A stretch of 7,841 nucleotides of DNA from Gammaproteobacteria bacterium (lineage in GTDB: Bacteria > Pseudomonadota > Gammaproteobacteria > Pseudomonadales > Azotimanducaceae): positions 18,901-26,741 of the forward strand of contig PBUF01000094.1 in assembly GCA_002727775.1 (NCBI GenBank), in the 5' to 3' direction. The notes beneath the pieces are model-generated. The model was not told the DNA's origin. It saw nothing but the letters and a program-made list of their open reading frames with translations, and ran no database searches. The first letter of the stretch is position 1, and each line of letters starts with the position of its first letter. The position numbers and the translations under genes are program-made. Shown in pieces: positions 5,901 to 7,841 of the stretch.

Positions 5901-7373
5901 CTATGCAATAATCTGGGGGATTGGCTTACCAGATATGTCCGACAGACGATAATCCCGCCCACTGTAACGGTAAGTCAATTTCTCGTGATCAAGCCCTAGA
6001 AGATGAAGGATTGTTGCATGCATGTCGTGCGCGGAAATGGGTTGATCAAAAGCCTTGTAACCCCATTCATCAGAGGCACCAATTTCCTGTCCACCCTGAA
6101 TACCCGCACCAATCATTAAAGCAGTCTGCGTGCCCGGATTATGATCCCGCCCTATCCCGCGCTGTGATATCGGCATTCGCCCAAACTCTCCATGCCAGAC
6201 TATCAATGTATCATCAAGCAACCCGCGAGCCTTAAGGTCCTGTATAAGACCGGCGATTGGCTTGTCAGACTCCTTTGCGTGTAAAGTGTGATTCTCAACA
6301 AGATTGGAGTGAGCATCCCACGTATCAGTGTTTTGAACGCCAACACCACCCATAAAAAGCTGCACGAACCGAACACCCCTCTCTACCAGGCGACGTGCCA
6401 TGAGACACTGTTTACCAAACGGCTCAGTTATTCCCTCATCAATTCCGTAAAGTTTCTTGGTCGCATCAGATTCAGAGCGGATATCTATCGCCTCAGGCGC
6501 ACACCCCTGCATGCGGTAAGCAAGCTCGTAGGAAGAAATTCGCGCGGCCAGCTCAGAGTTACCCGGATACTTTTCCATATCCATCTGGTTAAGTTTTGCC
6601 AATACCTCCAGTCTTGCTCGCTGCTGATCAGTCGTCAAACTCTCGGGAGCCTCAAGATCAACAATCGGATCACCTGAAGATCTAAAAAGGGTTCCCTGAT
6701 AACTCGCCGGCATAAAACCAGAGCCCCAGTCAGCGGGACCACCAAGAGGCCCACCACGATAATCGTTCATTACAACAAAACCAGGCAAACTTGAACTCTC
6801 AGAACCCAGCCCGTAGGTCACCCAACACCCAACGCTCGGGAAACCCACCCTAATCTGTCCGGTCTGCATCTCATAGGTAGACTGAATGTGATCATTGGAA
6901 CGCCCATATAACGATTTGATGAAAGCAATGTCATCAACCTGTTTGGCCAGGTGCGGAAAAAGTTCTGACACCCACATGCCGCTCTCGCCATGCTGCTTAA
7001 ATTCGAAAGGACTTGGCATAAGCGGACCGGGCATACCCTGCCGGACGGCAAATTTTTCTCCAATCAAGTCCTCAAGCGGCACACCAGCGTATTTTGTAAG
7101 AGCGGGCTTGTAATCGAAAGTATCGACCTGACTTGGACCACCACTCATGAAAAGAGAGATTACGCTTTTAGCTCGCGGCTTGAAGTGTGGCTGCTTTGGC
7201 TCGAACGCACCAGGGAAAACAGCACCGCACTGACCACCATTCAAGGCAGCATCCTGAGCAAAAGCCTTGTCATCGTTCATCAAGCTGGCCAATGCAAGGC
7301 CAGCCATACCACCCCCGGACTGCATAAGAAAATCGCGACGTGACCAGATTTTTTTCTTGGGTTTATCAGTCAT
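5901..7373 (-). CDS. Tat-exported DUF1501 protein (alkaline phosphatase/sulfatase-like fold)
   Basis: The 490-aa product begins with a twin-arginine signal (S11-R12-R13-D-F-L, then a Gly/Ala-rich hydrophobic stretch to AFAQ, about residue 40), so it is exported folded. The body is DUF1501: SLFMSGGPSQVDTFDYKP (73-90), SLYGRSNDH (154-162), RFVQLFMGG (335-343), WDAH (352-355), IVWHGEFGR (391-399), GRDHNP (408-413) and SAHDMHATILHLLGLD (447-462). The Asp and His residues sit where phosphatase/sulfatase-superfamily enzymes bind metal, but DUF1501 has no established reaction that I know. Length is normal for the family. ATG 7373 has AGGAGA at the right distance, inside the last codons of the preceding DUF1553 gene 6 nt away, so the two are cotranscribed and probably translationally coupled. 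Confidence 0.92.
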   Translation of the reverse strand: MTDKPKKKIWSRRDFLMQSGGGMAGLALASLMNDDKAFAQDAALNGGQCGAVFPGAFEPKQPHFKPRAKSVISLFMSGGPSQVDTFDYKPALTKYAGVPLEDLIGEKFAVRQGMPGPLMPSPFEFKQHGESGMWVSELFPHLAKQVDDIAFIKSLYGRSNDHIQSTYEMQTGQIRVGFPSVGCWVTYGLGSESSSLPGFVVMNDYRGGPLGGPADWGSGFMPASYQGTLFRSSGDPIVDLEAPESLTTDQQRARLEVLAKLNQMDMEKYPGNSELAARISSYELAYRMQGCAPEAIDIRSESDATKKLYGIDEGITEPFGKQCLMARRLVERGVRFVQLFMGGVGVQNTDTWDAHSNLVENHTLHAKESDKPIAGLIQDLKARGLLDDTLIVWHGEFGRMPISQRGIGRDHNPGTQTALMIGAGIQGGQEIGASDEWGYKAFDQPISAHDMHATILHLLGLDHEKLTYRYSGRDYRLSDISGKPIPQIIA

Positions 7374-7379
7374 GCTTCA

Positions 7380-7841
7380 CTATCTCCTGTACAAGAATTC
7401 GCTCAGATTAAACACGACATGAGTGAGATCGTTCAAAGAACCCAGCTCTACCAGTTGCCGCCCGACTTCCGCTTCTTGATCAGTTGGCGGACGAGTCAGC
7501 GCCGTCTCATAGACCATTGCCACCTGTTGATCAATATCGTAAGGCACCTTTTCCTGGACCGTATTTGCAAACAACTCGGCTTGATTCAATATGAAAGGAT
7601 TGTTCATCAGAGTCAGCGCTTGCGGAGCAACTGTTGAGGTGTTTCTAATATTAATGGTCTGGTTCTGATCAGGCAGATCAAACGTCTCAAAAAAAGGAAA
7701 ACTCAGTGTGCGTCTTCGGTAAACATACAGACTTCGTCTCCAGACATCGGGACCATCTGCCTGATTATCCCAGCGACCAAATAAAGCGGCTGTATCGAGA
7801 ATGTCTTGAGGTATGTAGGGAAAGATCGGCTTTCCACCAAC
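7380..7841 (-). CDS. DUF1553 (PSD1) protein, C-terminal 153 residues; 5' part outside window
   Basis: The frame is open from the window edge (first complete codon at 7841) to TAG at 7382-7380. An internal ATG at 7607 gives a 75-residue ORF, but family similarity runs straight through it, so it is not the start. Visible PSD1 motifs, numbered from the window edge: WRRSLYVYRRRTLSFPFFETFD (34-55), NTSTVAPQALTLMNNPFILNQAE (67-89), ALTRPPTDQE (114-123) and the ending VVFNLSEFLYRR. Full-length relatives usually carry a DUF1549 domain and often a cytochrome-like domain (PSCyt1) upstream, expected beyond this window. Genes of this family typically precede a DUF1501 gene, as here. The biochemical role of the pair is unknown; they are best known from planctomycetes, verrucomicrobia and other environmental bacteria. 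Confidence 0.92.
   Translation of the reverse strand, partial: VGGKPIFPYIPQDILDTAALFGRWDNQADGPDVWRRSLYVYRRRTLSFPFFETFDLPDQNQTINIRNTSTVAPQALTLMNNPFILNQAELFANTVQEKVPYDIDQQVAMVYETALTRPPTDQEAEVGRQLVELGSLNDLTHVVFNLSEFLYRR
7383..7388 (-). promoter_or_regulatory. Ribosome binding site of DUF1501 inside the DUF1553 gene
   Basis: AGGAGA, 9 nt before ATG 7373, is formed by the two terminal Arg codons (AGG AGA) of the DUF1553 gene just before its TAG. This fixes the DUF1501 start and suggests coupled translation. Confidence 0.75.

Noticed and set aside
7380..7607. A separate 75-aa gene after ATG 7607
   Set aside because: It is the tail of a DUF1553 frame that stays open to the window edge.

Overview
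The window looks like chromosomal DNA of a free-living Gram-negative bacterium, most likely an aquatic or marine proteobacterium. This placement is inferred from the protein families, not demonstrated. Genes are dense, most have Shine-Dalgarno sequences, and nearly every product carries a Sec or Tat export signal. There are no tRNA or rRNA genes, CRISPR repeats, transposases or phage genes.

Layout. (1) Positions 1-1127, minus strand: a redoxin-family gene interrupted by one in-frame TGA exactly where the first cysteine of a CxxC redox motif belongs (W-TGA-P-Y-C). The frame stays open for 295 codons beyond the TGA, and a hairpin with the properties of a bacterial SECIS starts 14 nt after it. 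I read this as a selenoprotein, exported and with a C-terminal DsbD-alpha-like domain, cut by the window edge. (2) Positions 1257-3667, plus strand: a tight run of five genes. They encode an exported protein of a widespread uncharacterised family, a membrane-anchored 182-aa protein of unknown function, two tandem paralogous microproteins of 49 and 45 aa (neither called correctly by a simple longest-ORF search), and an exported cupin. A compound hairpin followed by a T-run may end this unit. (3) Positions 3717-7841, minus strand: the 3' end of a DUF1553 (PSD1) gene, a Tat-exported DUF1501 protein coupled to it, an intrinsic terminator, and an exported PQQ-dependent dehydrogenase with an N-terminal cytochrome c domain.

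How the parts fit. All identifiable functions lie in the periplasm or envelope: thiol/selenol redox chemistry, quinoprotein oxidation with electron transfer to haem c, and the DUF1553/DUF1501 pair. The plus-strand cluster probably acts in the same compartment, but its substrate cannot be read from the sequence. The most notable items are the probable selenoprotein with its SECIS-like element and the duplicated microprotein pair.
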